64,000 bases of DNA from Paragonimus skrjabini miyazakii (GCA_014338405.1 JTDE01001109.1:1-64000), one strand, 5' to 3'; shown: positions 48,601 to 60,664, counted from the first letter of the stretch. Program-made: numbers and translations. Notes: generated by a model from the letters alone, not told the origin.

Positions 48601-49300
48601 AGTAACACATTTTAAATTTGAACAGCTGATACGCAGATTAGTGTGCCTAAACTAACTAACCTGGTCAGCGTTTTAGTAAATCACAACGTTCCAAGATTCA
48701 TGCTGAGCGACACTGCTGACGTTTCTTAGTTTGTACCAGAATCATATATCATTAACTCTCCTCTACCCCTACAATCTTTAAATGCAGTTGGTTCAGAGTA
48801 ACAAGGACTCTATTTCTATCTAAACCTAGACCAACGTCTGTTTTTATAAAACTATATGAACCTTTCAGTGAATACCCGAACGCATTGGACATGCGGTATC
48901 ATCTTCGTTAATTCATTGGTTGGCTACTGTTACTGAAACTGCTGTTGGCTTTCAACCCACTAGATTAAGGTCAACTGAACTATTACAGCTACTTGTCACA
49001 TGCATAGACGGCATTGTTTTTGGCATCTAATTCCATTTTTGCATGTGTTTGAGTTAAATATTTGTCTGATCTAACACTAACGTGAACACTTTGAGAATAA
49101 CTTGTAACTGGCTGTATGTTTTTATCATTTATTACCCGTCATTATTGAAATCGGTTTACAGTTCCCTTATTTAACATGTATCAGTATTTGGGGATCGGAA
49201 GTGCCATCATCGCAAAGTTGTATTATATACAACTAAGATTTTTGAAATCATGTATTCTGACTTTCCTGCTCAGAATATCTCATACAACGAGACTTGGCAT
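48601..49300. other. Unannotated stretch upstream of the FERM exons
   Basis: Searched for a FERM lobe F1 exon on the minus strand; none was convincing. Confidence 0.35.
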
Positions 49301-51473
49301 TGACGCAGTGAGATGACTTGCACACATCCAAGACCAACTGGACTAAACTTGACGGTGTGATGATCACACCGACAGTCACTAGTGCTAGGCAAAACAGTGG
49401 ATAGAATACTGACGAACTACAGTCTCTTGGTCCTCCAAGTTAAGGGTTCGATGGGAATCTAGCTTCTTTTGCCCTAAAACGTGGCACTAGTTCTAGTACA
49501 CTGCCAAATACCAGTTGTCTTGTGTTACAAGAATATTTGACAAAGTCCATAGTCAAGAACCCCAAATTGCTCACTTGTGTAAGTCTGGGTGTCCTGTAAG
49601 TAACTAAGCCAACAGAAACCATGAATACTGCGTCAGCTATTTCGAAAAATAAATCTGGTTGCCAAATTTACGGAGCGGATAGGCGATCGCCTGCTACTGC
49701 TGACTCTTTCTTCGCTATGCTATCAGACTTAACTTTCACGCCCCTTCCGACCACCAGTTCTAGACATTACACTACAAGTCCCACAACAGATATAGTTAAC
49801 TATAGTAACACCATCCCAGTACGTCTCATTTCTTACTAACCAGCCTCCGGCATCCCTCGCCCCTTGGTTAGGCCTAGAATGAGTGCCAATACAAATGCTT
49901 ACAGCGGTCACACTGTGAAACAGATAGGTCCACAGGTTGCTGTCAGTCGGACGTTAGACTCCTTGAAAGTCGATGGCCTGTGAATTTTAGAGACCAAATC
50001 CAAGAACGGAAGTCAACGTAGAAAACCGACATCACTCACAAAAGATGAACGCCTAAGTTGGTTGCCTTGGTGAAATCTAGTCTAGTTTTTGTCGTAGGTT
50101 TGAGCTGGCTTTACGTCGTTCGGATAATGACTAGTGGATGTTGCAATTGCGTGTCAAGTACGAGCTATTTTTAGGCAGCATTAATGTTATATATCGTCAG
50201 CTCCAACGTTCTGCCTTGCGTCCTTGACTTCCGAACAGATCTAGACTGAGACAGACTAAATAGGGGTCAGTCACAGATGGCGTGGCTCTATTCAAGACAA
50301 CAGTTCTTAATGAGGCATATCTTTACACTAGTTCCATGCTTTGTTGAGCTCTCATTTCGTTTTTACTTACGTCCGACAACGAATCTACCGACCTCATCGG
50401 ATGGCTCTCCAGAACCTGGCGCAAGTATCAAACTGGCTTGGAATACAAACTTAGCTACTTTAATCCCAAATCAAATGGGTAATTCAGGTAGCAGGTGTTA
50501 CAGCATGCGATACGGTAGGTCATAGACTGAACCAGCACTGAATCTCAGAAATACACTTAAGGTTGGTGGACGTCAGGAGAAATATTCCTCATGGCTGTTT
50601 ATACAGTACAAGGACGGGTATCTGTAACAAGCTAAGGCGTAACCTGATACTTGACCGTGGGGCCCGGCTAACAGAACAAGTTAGTGAGATGGAAACCCCT
50701 TATTTATTAAGCAACACCGGAAGGCTCGTCGAGTTTACCCATATTACTGTCCTACAGCGTCTGTCTGTCAGTTAAGCTTTCAATGAGAAAGATGGCACAC
50801 AAATTCATATGGAGTATGGAAGGTTAAACCACTGGGCAGTACACTGTGAGAACCAAGTTGGTTGACCTGCTGGTTCCATTCGGTCGCCGCCGCAAACTTG
50901 CAGTGTAGTACCCTGGTCGGCAGACCTAGAACCCACAAAGGTTGAGGATCGCTGTTGTATTGTGGGCTCCAAAAGCAACGGGGCAGCTTGCCCGGATGGT
51001 CTTTTGTCGGCACTTTTCAGAAAAAGTGGGGAAGCTTATGTAAAGGTCTGGACTCAGTTGTACAAATTAGCATGAATGTCCGAGAACAACTCTCACTAGA
51101 TAGTAATCGTTATATTCAAGAACGGAGTCAAGAGCTCTTGAGAAAGTAATGATTAGGTTGACCCATCTTAAATAGAATTTTGGTATTCAAAATACTTCGC
51201 CGATTTGTTGCACTTTTGGATGCAGACACTGTGGAAGAACAGGCAGGGTACCGCCCTGAACAAACATGTACTGATCAAACGTTCACTACTCGTCAAATAA
51301 TGGGCAAAGTTACACGTATCTCTGGCATACAGTAACTGTGTTTATAAAGTGTACATCAGTCATAGTTGGTTGCAACTTTTACATTCACAAATCTTTCAGC
51401 CAACTCCTTTCGAAAAGATACGCCATATCTGAGTATCGCTCCTGTCAGAACTGTGCAATGGTACATAAATACT

Positions 51474-51886
51474 GGGTTACCCATTTTATTACGCGCTCAA
51501 TCGTTTGGCCCAAAATCGAAAAGGTGAAGAGACGCGGCAACTCCGCTTGTTGGAAACCCGAGTCAGAAGTAGGTCACAGGGGAAAAGGATTACCATACAT
51601 AACCGACGGGATGAGAAGCAAATCAAACGAGACGGTCACACCTGGCGGTCAGGGTGTTAGAACAAGTCACGTTGCAGGGAACATCAGAAAGCAATGCGAG
51701 GAAACACAGTTCACGCAGCGCACAGACGTTCGACTGCACGGCTGCAAGTTAACTGGCTGAATGGAACCACAGCAGCACTCACGACTATACCATACGAACT
51801 GGGTCGACCGGTCAGTAGGGTATGCTGGATCCTGGCCGCTCCGTTAGGAGATACGCTTCCTAACAACTAACTTATCGTGGCCGGAA
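51474..51886 (+). repeat. Repeat X, copy 2, inserted in a SINE
   Basis: It aligns with 40085-40415 and ends in the same kind of hairpin, GTTAGGAG...CTTCCTAAC at 51843-51864. Its 5' part is truncated relative to the 39.9 kb copy. Confidence 0.5.
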
Positions 51887-51910
51887 TGTGAACTGTGGCC
51901 CTGCGTTCAT

Positions 51911-52099
51911 GTGATAAATGTGTTAACCACTAAGCCACCGACCTCATACTAAGTACGATAAAAAATTGTCATAAAAAATGTTCAATCACGTTTGCCTATA
52001 AGTGGTGATAAATGTGTTAACCACCAAGCCACCGACCTCATACTAAGTACGATAAAAAATTGTCATAAAAAATGTTCAATCACGTTTGCCTATAAGTGG
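51911..52099. repeat. 94-bp tandem duplication
   Basis: Two units starting at 51912 and 52006 (TGATAAATGTGTTAACCAC...) differ at one position (T/C). The unit is part of the SINE head, so the duplication is younger than the SINE insertion. Confidence 0.85.
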
Positions 52100-52224
52100 T
52101 GCTCAGATTGCCCGAATTACTCGAGAGAATACGAAGTAACTGCTATGTTAGCTCTACTCGATGATCTCAAGATTGAGAATTCAAACGGAATCAGAGGTCA
52201 AAATATTACCCAGTAAGTTTACCC

Positions 52225-52290
52225 ATTTCTGGGATTTCAACTTGAATCGAATACATGACGGTAAGGTTATGCACTATTGACGAACTCTGA
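52225..52290 (+). repeat. Hammerhead-SINE family, short plus-strand fragment
   Basis: GACGGTAAGGTTATGCACTA followed by TTGACGAACTC matches the family segment GTGGCAAGGATATGCACTACTGACGAG in sense orientation. It abuts the point where RTE coding sequence resumes, and faces the larger SINE copy at 51.3-52.1 kb. Confidence 0.5.
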
Positions 52291-53380
52291 CGAACTGCTG
52301 TTTCCTCAACTATAGTGGTGTGTTGGATTCATTTGATCGATGTACACTTTAGGGTTGTTTAAACGTAGGGGTATACCGAACGTAAACATACGGTTGGCGA
52401 TTTCTTCCCATACCTCAACTCAGGTTGGAGTCTACGCCGAACCGTCTGACATTTCGGAATTGGGAACAACGCACGTCAGGACTGTTCACTTTCATCATTC
52501 TTGCTTAATTTTGTGATATACGAAACAATAGAGGACCGTTTGAGGTACCAAGAAAATACCAGTGTGGACCTACTAGCTAGTAGTAAACTGACTGATCTTG
52601 ATTATGCTGACGACAAGGTGTTGCTGTTTGGCAACTTTGACCTAGTTGACCGGTTTGTATACTTAGACAGCTGGATCAACAGCGACGGCTGCACTGTTGA
52701 AAATGAAATATTACCTTGTAGCTCCAAGATCAGAGCGACATTGAAAAATATGAGACATTTCTGTTGACAGAGAGAAAATCTAGCTGGAACTAAAAGGTCG
52801 AAAATATGATATTAAGCTACCTTCACGAATGCCAAACTCGGTAACTCAGAGTACGAGACGTGAACCGCGTTCACATATCTCACCATCGATGCGATCGTTT
52901 GGTAACCTACATTCAGTGGCATCAACTGAAAAGTATCGTTGATGTTAGAAAACGTACGCTTAGTAGTGAGAGACAAGAAATTTCTCTTGTATAGTGTATA
53001 AGTCTAAGAGGACTTAAGTGGTTAAGCCATGCAGCAAGTATATCAACTAATCGTATATCAAACCAATCACGTTTAGCGGATGGCAATGCCGACTAGCCCG
53101 GCGCAGAAGAATGCAGTCAACTACCGAAGGGTTAGCCATTATAGGTGCATTGAATGTCGTGATGAAGCCGCTTCGTCTTTGCCCGGTTATTTGTAGGCAA
53201 GATGTAGACCTCGTGAAATTGGATGTTTGCGTTATGGTGTAGTTATTTTCAACAACAAAGTCCTCTTCACCTCCCCTCTCCAATTCATATCAAGGAATCA
53301 TACTTCTGCTTGAGGCCATGTCATTTAAATGTCCGCGCGAGCCACTGTTTTATTGTTGCAATCAACGAGGATGAATATTA

Positions 53381-53820
53381 GTTAGGATGATTTGCAGAAT
53401 TTATCACATAAACTGCATGATAGTGGGCTCCGCCACACGGTCCGCAAAAATTTTAGTCTGCACCTCGTTTCGACTACTGTATGTTAGCCATTCGAAAACA
53501 AAACTCGTGAATCACTATCCTGAATGATGTTCTTTCATGAAGAAACAAAACCACCGTTGTTCATGCATCGAACTACTAAGACAGTTGCAAAAATACTGCA
53601 GACCTGTTTACATGACAAAAGAAGGGGGGCTATTTTCAACGGAATGCGCAGTTCCAGTGTATAACTGACACGGCGTGGATATGATAATGACCATCGCGAA
53701 CATTTATGTATACTTGGATTTTTCGCTAGCACACTTTCGGTAAACCTGTCCACTTCTCTGATGCAAAAAAGTCAAGATTTACAATTCAGGCTAGCCGTTA
53801 TAAGTATCACCACATAAATT
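53381..53820. other. Unannotated stretch
   Basis: A minus-strand ORF (53753-53535) has no recognised domain. Confidence 0.35.
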
Positions 53821-53824
53821 TAAC

Positions 53825-54125
53825 ACCACCCACAATTGATTGCAGCTGTCGCTTTCCCATAGATTTTTCAGTCGGCCCATTTCGAAATAATGCACTAGAC
53901 TTAAGTTTCGCTCTCATTAGAACTCGTCAATTGTGCATATCCTTGCCACTTCCGGGACAAGAACTCCGGCCATGCTGTTCATAAAGCAACCGTGTTTACC
54001 ACTGCACCAGTGACTGCACATTAGGCACGACCGAATTATCATATGTGAACGCTCAACCACCTTCGCTTGTGAGTAATGATCAGGTTACCCGATCGCTTCG
54101 AGAGCAGACACAGTAAATGTCCTGT
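53825..54125 (-). repeat. Hammerhead-SINE family, near-full copy
   Basis: The minus strand begins TTACTGTGTCTGCTCTCGAAG (split here as two short blocks), passes through GTGCAGTCACTGGTGCAGTG and CATGGCCGGAGTTCTTGTCC, and reaches the core at 53930-53905. The core reads TTGACGA, stem II GTTCT/AGAGC with loop AATG, then GAAAC. All five stem II positions pair. C3 of the core is T, so catalysis would be lost. The copy ends with GCAATCAATTGTGGGTGGTG. Confidence 0.7.
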
Positions 54126-54779
54126 TAAATCTAATCGATGAGACTTCTCTGAGACTTCTCTCCAAGTTAAAATCACAGAAATTATTAACTTGTTGAGCGG
54201 CATTTTGATTACTGATGAGCAGTGGACGGTAACCTCAATAAAAAGATCATAGGTACGTGATTAAAAAAGGTTGACCTCCAAACTGTGAAACGACTTTACG
54301 TGAATCCCGTTCGAATCAAACGATAATCCTCTTTGTGGCGGAATATGAAAATGAATTTTGCTAGATTGATTGAATGGTTTACTGTAGAAGGAAATGAGAA
54401 CTATCAGATGTAGACAAGTGAGAACATAAATTACGATGTGTTTGGGTGTGTTAATCGAAAATAATGCCTGAAGTGTATCAAATAACAGTTTGTATTTACG
54501 ACAACAATAACTGTTGAAGGGCATGTATTTAATTTATAAATGTGCTTTTAAAGATGCAGTAACAAAATCGCAGTAAAAAATTGTATAATATCTACTCAAC
54601 TTTATTACCAAGCAACTTTTATAAACCTATCCGTATAGCCATAAAAATGGTTTTAAGAAAGTACAATAAATTCACCACCACCATCAGACATGGCAATATA
54701 TCAATGGTTCTCATTGATAACGAATTGCCTCACAATCATGAAGAAAAAAACAAACCCTGTACAGAAAGTTAAAAACATG

Positions 54780-57700
54780 GGAGAGGAGAAGAAGGGGTCG
54801 AACCACTAAACAATAATTATTTCTATATTTAAACACTCAAAGTGCATACGTATTGCAAACAACATAATCGAACTGTGTGTAAAAGTGAAACATCATTAGC
54901 AAGACAGTTTCTTTGCGGTTTTCACTGCTCTGCGTTATTAAGTGCACATATTTAACAGACAATACGGTCAACCAAATATAACATTCACACCGTTGAGTTG
55001 GATTAGCCGCCATCTCACCTAACGTCTCCACCACCGACTTTGTGAGTCGCGAGGACCCCAGCATGAGAGAGGAACCCGAACCACAGTGGCCAACCTCTTG
55101 GTGGATCACTTCATTTCTCTATATCAAGTTATCAGCTGTCCACATCGTACCTTAAGCCATTCGACGTCAGTGTCGGCAGATGAGTAGTTGGCATAATTGG
55201 TACATGAACTAATCATCTAAGTTCGTGGAGGCGTGGAAATCATTACCAAATATCTGCTTCATAACCTTTTCGTTCCTCACTCGCTGATGCCACCCGATAC
55301 GAGTGATTGAATGCAGACAGTCAGTCTTCTACTGGGTAACAGGTCCATGCCGGCATCTTGTGAATTTCTCAGCCAGTTCTCTCTTATTTCGTCTGTCACA
55401 AAAGTAAACAAGAATGGTGAAAGTGGACAGCATTGATGTATGTCGTTCTCGGTGCCGAAACTGTCAGAAGGTTCAGCGTAGGCCCAAACCTGAGTTGAGG
55501 TATGGAAAGAAATCACCGACAGTATGTTCACGTACCTTTTCAGAGAACTTCTGTTTTTAAGTCTCTCTAAAACTGTAGAGCGATCCACTGAATCGAACGC
55601 ACTTTTATACTTGAGAAGTAATGCAACTGTTGGCCGGCGATGCACATGACGCTGCTCCGGAATTTGGTAGAGTAAAGATTCAATCAATACATCCCCACCT
55701 AGGGCAAAACCCTGCCTGTTTCCCCCTAATGTCTGCTTCCCGGGTTGCAGTAGATCGACGATGTATAATAGATGTCAGAATCCTAATAATGACTGAAGTC
55801 AAGCTAATTTTCCTATGGGTTTCGTAGGAGTCCCGGACTCCTTTTTTGAATATGGGAACTATTGTCGAGTGATCTAAGCAAAGACAGATGATCCCCGTGG
55901 TCCACACAAGCTGAAACAACTGAGTCAAGGCTTCTGTTAACGTCTCCCCACTTTCTTTGAAAGATGCCGGCACGAGATCATCTAGATCAGCAGTTCTATT
56001 ACGCTTGAGAGCCGAAATTCAATTGCGGATCTCAGTTTTAATTGGCGGTCTTGAATATACAGACTACGGTGCTTCATCGCAAATTGTGCCGGCAACACGT
56101 TAGAATCAGGAGGCCAGCTAAATTGACCTATGGTGTTCCACCCAGCGCTATAATCTTTCTGACTTACCATGGATGAATGTGCCTTCTGCCTCGCTGATAG
56201 GTTCACTGACAGATGGTTGTCTTGAACTCGTAACAGGGATAAGCTTGAACAGTCTGTCGGCGTTCCCTGAAGCAAAACCGGTTTTAAGTCCCTACACTAT
56301 CTCCATTAGTCAAGCTTCACGATCGGCTATCAGGCTATGCTTAAGTTTCCTACGGATATTTTTCATAAACTTGTTATATGAACTGCCAGGAGGAATGTTG
56401 CGTCTGGTATCTAACAACCCCACGGGTTTTTCTGAAAACAGATGTTTGTTTAACGCACGAACCAATGTGCCGCAATATCCGCTTTGTGAGTGGCCTGTGA
56501 GATTTGGGTCCAACAGCTATTTTATAAGCTTCGGATGAGAGCTCTTAAGCTTGTTGGTTTGGTACTTACGCTTCACTGATCGCGTAGCCAGTTTGTCAAC
56601 AGCCAGCAGTTGTTGGTGGGGCCGTCGCCCAGTAGCAGTGAGAACGAAACGAAAACGTACCAATGCACAATATGAATCTAAATATGTGCTGCAATGGGAG
56701 TGACAGTCCCAAATGCACCCCAGCAATCTATAACTAACAGCCATATGGCCTAACTGAGACTGGGTCTGATTCAAAGAAGGGGATCCTAAATATAACAATG
56801 ACGAGTATGATGCTTAATATTGTTGGTAGGTGGAAATAGCTTATGTTCAGCACACAGTTATAACAGCTGCCCGTCATTATCTGAGCGATGCGTTGCTATC
56901 CCAAACCCGCCAACTAAACAAGATTTGACCTTACCAAGGTGGCCGACCTGGGCGTTCATATCTTCGGCCAGAATGACTATATCAGAACCATGTGTCGATC
57001 GAAGAGCGGCCAGATCCAACTGAAAGGCGTTCTTGACAACAATGTCACTACAAGCAGCTGAAGCACAAACAGACATAATGAAACGGTTTCTGAAAGTTTT
57101 GTGTCATGAGATGGTCTTAGTAGAACCTGCCAAGCGGATGGTACAAAATCTACTGTTAACAGAAATCCAATCTACTAATGCCGCTGCGGCCGTCGTGCTG
57201 AGGACTATACCTACTCCAGTCTGACCGGTAGCGACAGCCGTGGAGTCACCCGAAGTGGATAACCAGTATCGAGTAGACAATGCGAGTGCTGTTAGCTCCA
57301 TACGCTGACCACTGTCCTGGATTCTAGTTCTCGAGATGCAGCAAACATCGACATCTAAGGAGTCTAACGTGAGTGTCAGATCGGCCTGTTGACCTATTTG
57401 TTTCAGAGTGCGAACGTTTAAAGCACCTATATTAATTCGCACTCTAGGTCCAAGCAAAGAACGAGAGAGGGGTGAGGTTGAACGGTAAGAGATGGACCTT
57501 ATCGACATAGTGTTACTATGATTAGCTACATCCATTGCGGGATCTGCAAAGTACTGGCTAGAAATGGAGTTCGAGGGGGGCCTGAGAACCAAATTTGATA
57601 GGACAGTGGTGGAAGGGGTCAGCAGTAGCATATTTTCGCCTATTCAGTCTGCTGTATGCTGCAGATAGGGTGACGCAGTTTATACTGCGAGACGGCTAAT

Positions 57701-57965
57701 GTGGTATGAAATTATTGGTGTTGTGGGTTTTCATGGTTGTATGTTGACTGAGATACTGTCAGGACGCCCATATCTAAACAGGAGAACGATTAGGGTTCTC
57801 AACCAAAGCGTTTGGCTTAAAAGCCTGTGTCGCAAGGCAGCGGACAAGTGGCAGTGTACGAAACCTAGTACTTTCTCTGGAAAAAGGTGAGTGATTGTGT
57901 CAGTATGATCATCACACAGTCCAGTTAGGTCCGAAAGGTCACTGAGATGCGCTAGCCATCAAAAC
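54780..57965 (-). mobile_element. RTE LINE, near full length, internally deleted
   Basis: The minus-strand order is: 5' UTR (57965-57632); AP endonuclease with NIGALNVRTLKQIGQQADLT, DVCCISRTRIQD and DIVILAEDMNAQVGHLG (57470-56930); linker (LLDTRRNIPPGSSYNK, about 56420); RT with VPIFKKGVRDSYETHRKISL, KSAFDSVDRSTV and CCPLSPFLFTFVTDEIREN (to 55345). Then there is a jump: the sequence passes from the LLPSRRLT position straight to the SLVSGG/IARIGWH position, so the YADD box and thumb are missing. C-terminal remnants and the 3' UTR run to about 54780. The endonuclease catalytic Glu/Asp region is partly readable (SETRIQD is SRTRIQD here). Confidence 0.75.
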
Positions 57966-58430
57966 GCGTCAAGGTTCAGTCTATCTGTGACGGATCAGTC
58001 ACGTTCTAACGGGGATTCACTAAGTCTTTGGTTATTTCAGAAGGAGATAAACTCAAAGTAACTGTAGGCTTCGCAAGGTTTGCACCTTCTTGAAGAGCTT
58101 ACATTAAGCGAATTAAACGCGAAATATCATACTTTAGAAGCTAAACATGTCAATGTGTTTAACATGTGGTATGTAAGATATGTATCAATAGAATGAATAG
58201 GTTTATGGGCCATCAGACGTATTGACTTGAAACCCAAATGTAAATGCAATTTGACACGTTATTTTGTGTACTTGCTTACATTCTATAGCAGTTCCAGTTC
58301 ACGCAACTAGAGAACATTACGATAATTTGGCTCAAACATTTTGGTAGCCTATTGAACCGATCCACTATCGTTAACTGAATAATTGTGGATGAAAAGAAAG
58401 ATCCAAGCGGACAGTAGCTTTTCTCTCAGA
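57966..58430. other. Unannotated stretch
   Basis: This is the gap between the RTE 5' end and the next LINE fragment; nothing was recognised. Confidence 0.35.
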
Positions 58431-58439
58431 TATGACATC

Positions 58440-59590
58440 CGTTCAGAGAGATAGCGCATAACTACGAAACGGAGGCGTTCTGGGTGAAAATGGATTACCT
58501 GGGTGAACGTCTAAAGCATGGTGGTACAGCTTTGGAACTTGCTTTGCTCCCGTTGATTTGCTTTATCTGGAGATGGGAAACACTCTTGCAGGAGTTAAGA
58601 CGTGATCTTTATTGGAAAGTAAAGGGAGACCGTGAAGCACACAACTGTTTGTTGAACTCTGCTGTAAAGGTTCTAGCAAGAAATTGGCTCAGTCGACTTA
58701 GTGATGGAATCTTAGAGACAGATGTCGCTGAGAAGCAGTGTGGACTATGGATGAGTCGCGGCAATATTAACATGGTACATGCCGTTCGCAATCTCTAGAA
58801 GAAGCGTCGCAAATGTAACCGATTTTCGTATGCTGCCTTTATGAAGTTCACCAAATTGTTAGATTCCGTGAACCATGAATGATTGTAAAAGGTGACTGGT
58901 AAATTTGGCTGACCAAATAAGTTGACCATTTTAAATACAATGTTGCACGTGAGTATGAAGGCGACGGTGCAGTCGTTTAAAATGATCTGTTGATTCTGAC
59001 GTTGTCACTGGTGCGAAGAGCTGCGTCAGAAACCCTCAACATCTTTCGGATTGTAATTGAATGTAGTACCAATAGGCATTCTTTGGAACTTGAAAAACGA
59101 TGTCCAACACAGAATATTACATGGACAGTCATCTGCATACTCATCAACGTTTTGATGCACTAAGCCTGCCAGTTAATCCTGTCGATCAGATGGCGTTGTT
59201 CGCAGACGACAGTGAGCTATTTGCTTATGGTGAAGAACTACTCGAGCTAGTGGCGACAACTTTAGCGACCGCAGGAGTCAAGGTTGGTTCGGATACGGAT
59301 AAAAACAGGATTTTTTCTTCAGACTTTTCCGAGTAGAAGTGCCCTGCTTTCAAGTGAAATATGCATAAACGGCGAAAATGTGGATAGGTACACTGATAGC
59401 TGTTACTTGAAAATCAACCTGTTGTCAAGCCTGTTCAAGTATCGTTAGTTAAAAGATCCCATGGCCAGATCTAGCAATGCCTTCGGACGTCTTGAAAGGT
59501 GTCTGAAAGAACCGCAGTCTGAAAATGAAAACCAAGTTACTCGTCTACACTGTGGCACAGCAACGAATGCAGGATATTGATTTAGCTGAA
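58440..59590 (+). pseudogene. Second LINE family, RT fragment (copy 2)
   Basis: It encodes LERLKHGGTALELALLPLIC-type sequence, SAVKVLARNWLSRLSDGILE and TDVAEKQCGLWMSRG. FDSVNHE..LQKV and LFADDSELFAYGEELLEL (about 59192-59250) follow, the latter holding the two catalytic Asp residues. CINGENVDRYTDSCYLK and ARSSNAFGRLERCLKEP come next. It is the same family as the minus-strand element at 36.1-38.8 kb, and supplies the FADD box not readable there. Several frameshifts interrupt it; endonuclease and zinc finger are absent. Confidence 0.7.
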
Positions 59591-59759
59591 GACATACTCC
59601 TTCTGATTTCAATCTTTTCCTCCCAAAATGAGATCCAACTACAGGAGTCCAATTTTTGTTTCCGGTTTAACTTCTACATAAGTCTATAAGCTGGCTAATA
59701 AGTACTGACGAACCAAACGTAAGTCTCTTGGACATTTTCCTTCGGATCTAAACTGGTTA

Positions 59760-59960
59760 TATGTGGATCAGTGAAACCGCAAGTGATGCAGTGTAAGCCA
59801 CTTGTGATAGCGCTTAACAGCAGATGTTCTTTGACTCCGGTCCATGTGACAGGCTATTCCGGAAAAGAACCCCGCCAACCGAATCTCCATATGTGCGAGA
59901 AAAGAGAAAGGGTCGAATGAGAGTGAATAGATGACGGGAATGAAAAAAAGCATACTCAAT
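59760..59960 (-). repeat. Repeat Y (unclassified), copy 2
   Basis: The reverse complement matches 34330-34510 (ATAGCCTGTCACATGGACC, TCACAAGTGGCTTAC, CCGAAGG). It is adjacent to, but distinct from, the LINE fragment ending near 59.6 kb. Confidence 0.5.
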
Positions 59961-60660
59961 AGATCATGCCAGAATACTCCCGGTTCTCAACCGTTCGAAT
60001 GGTAGAATATATAGCCCAGCAGATTGCGGATAATACAAGGGTTTTTTTTATTTCCTTCTCTTGAACACCAGCAGCCGACTGATGTAATCAGTTCGTACTT
60101 ATGATAGTTTTCAGTACAAAACCAATGCTATCTGGAAGTTAGGAAAAGGTTACAAATGAAATAATTTCACACGTAATGAAGCACTTCATTCAGACTGTGA
60201 AGTGTAAGTTTATTCGTTATTTGGAAGTGATAAATTATTATCCTCGAAAACAATTTTAGAACCCCTTAATAATGCTGCCGCAAAAGAACTCGTTCAACCA
60301 CGGGACTGGAAAACCTCGTTAATTTCAACCGAAGGTAATTGATTTATAATTAGGTGACATTTTAAAACGTTAGTATATGGAAAATTGATGATCCAGCTTT
60401 ATAAAAAGTTTCGCTTAAACAGCTTTCAAATTTAAAACGGTTGCCATGTTCTTTATTTATCGCTTTTACATGCAATAAACATGTCAACAAACACTTTCCA
60501 GAGAACGAGTAATGAGCAAAATTATCAGATGGGTTTTCGAAGTCCATCCCAGCAATTGACTGGTTTAATATGAACCCACAAAACAATTAGTTTGACACAA
60601 AAGTTGAACATGTCAAAACTATGATTGAAACTTGCGATTGTTTAGCCCTATTAACTATGG
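59961..60660. other. Unannotated stretch
   Basis: A minus-strand ORF (60586-60362) has no recognised domain. An 8-T run lies at about 60043. Confidence 0.35.
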
Positions 60661-60664
60661 CGTT

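Larger units (their letters stand above)
51345..52142 (-). repeat. Hammerhead-SINE copy inside the RTE, itself split
   Basis: The 3' part (sense on the minus strand) is 51345-51472 and the 5' part is 51888-52142. Between them sits repeat X. The tRNA-like head reads CATGAACGCAGGGCCACAGT at about 51914-51895. The core region is decayed (TCTGACAGGAGCGATACTC). A 94-base tandem duplication lies in the 5' part. Confidence 0.6.
49320..53380 (+). mobile_element. RTE LINE, near full length, split by nested insertions
   Basis: The 5' UTR (about 49320-49620) aligns with that of the minus-strand copy at 57.6-57.96 kb (AACTGGACT..., GTGTGATGATCA). It is followed by a TTSRHYTTSPTTDIVNYSNT N-terminus (49720-49830) and a badly decayed endonuclease. 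Next come a linker (DVRRNIPHGCLY, about 50566) and RT with GAACPDGLLSALF-type and EEQAGYRPEQTCTDQTFTT pieces (to about 51300). Coding resumes at about 52290 with NYSGVLDSFDRCTL, then LTDLDYADDKVLLFGNF (52588-52640) and C-terminal remnants to about 53100, then the 3' UTR. The catalytic box is intact, but a deletion follows it and stops are frequent. The interruption, 51340-52290, holds SINEs and repeat X. Confidence 0.7.

Noticed and set aside
49400..49440. ACTGACGAAC...GTCTCTTGG (also near 59715) as hammerhead cores
   Set aside because: The stem II and GAAAC portions are absent; similarity between the two sites is short.
54280..54450. Minus-strand segment with strong acceptor (CATTTCCTTCTACAG) as the missing FERM lobe F1 exon
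   Set aside because: Neither open frame reads like a ubiquitin-like F1 lobe and the donor phase does not fit the exon at 48.2 kb.
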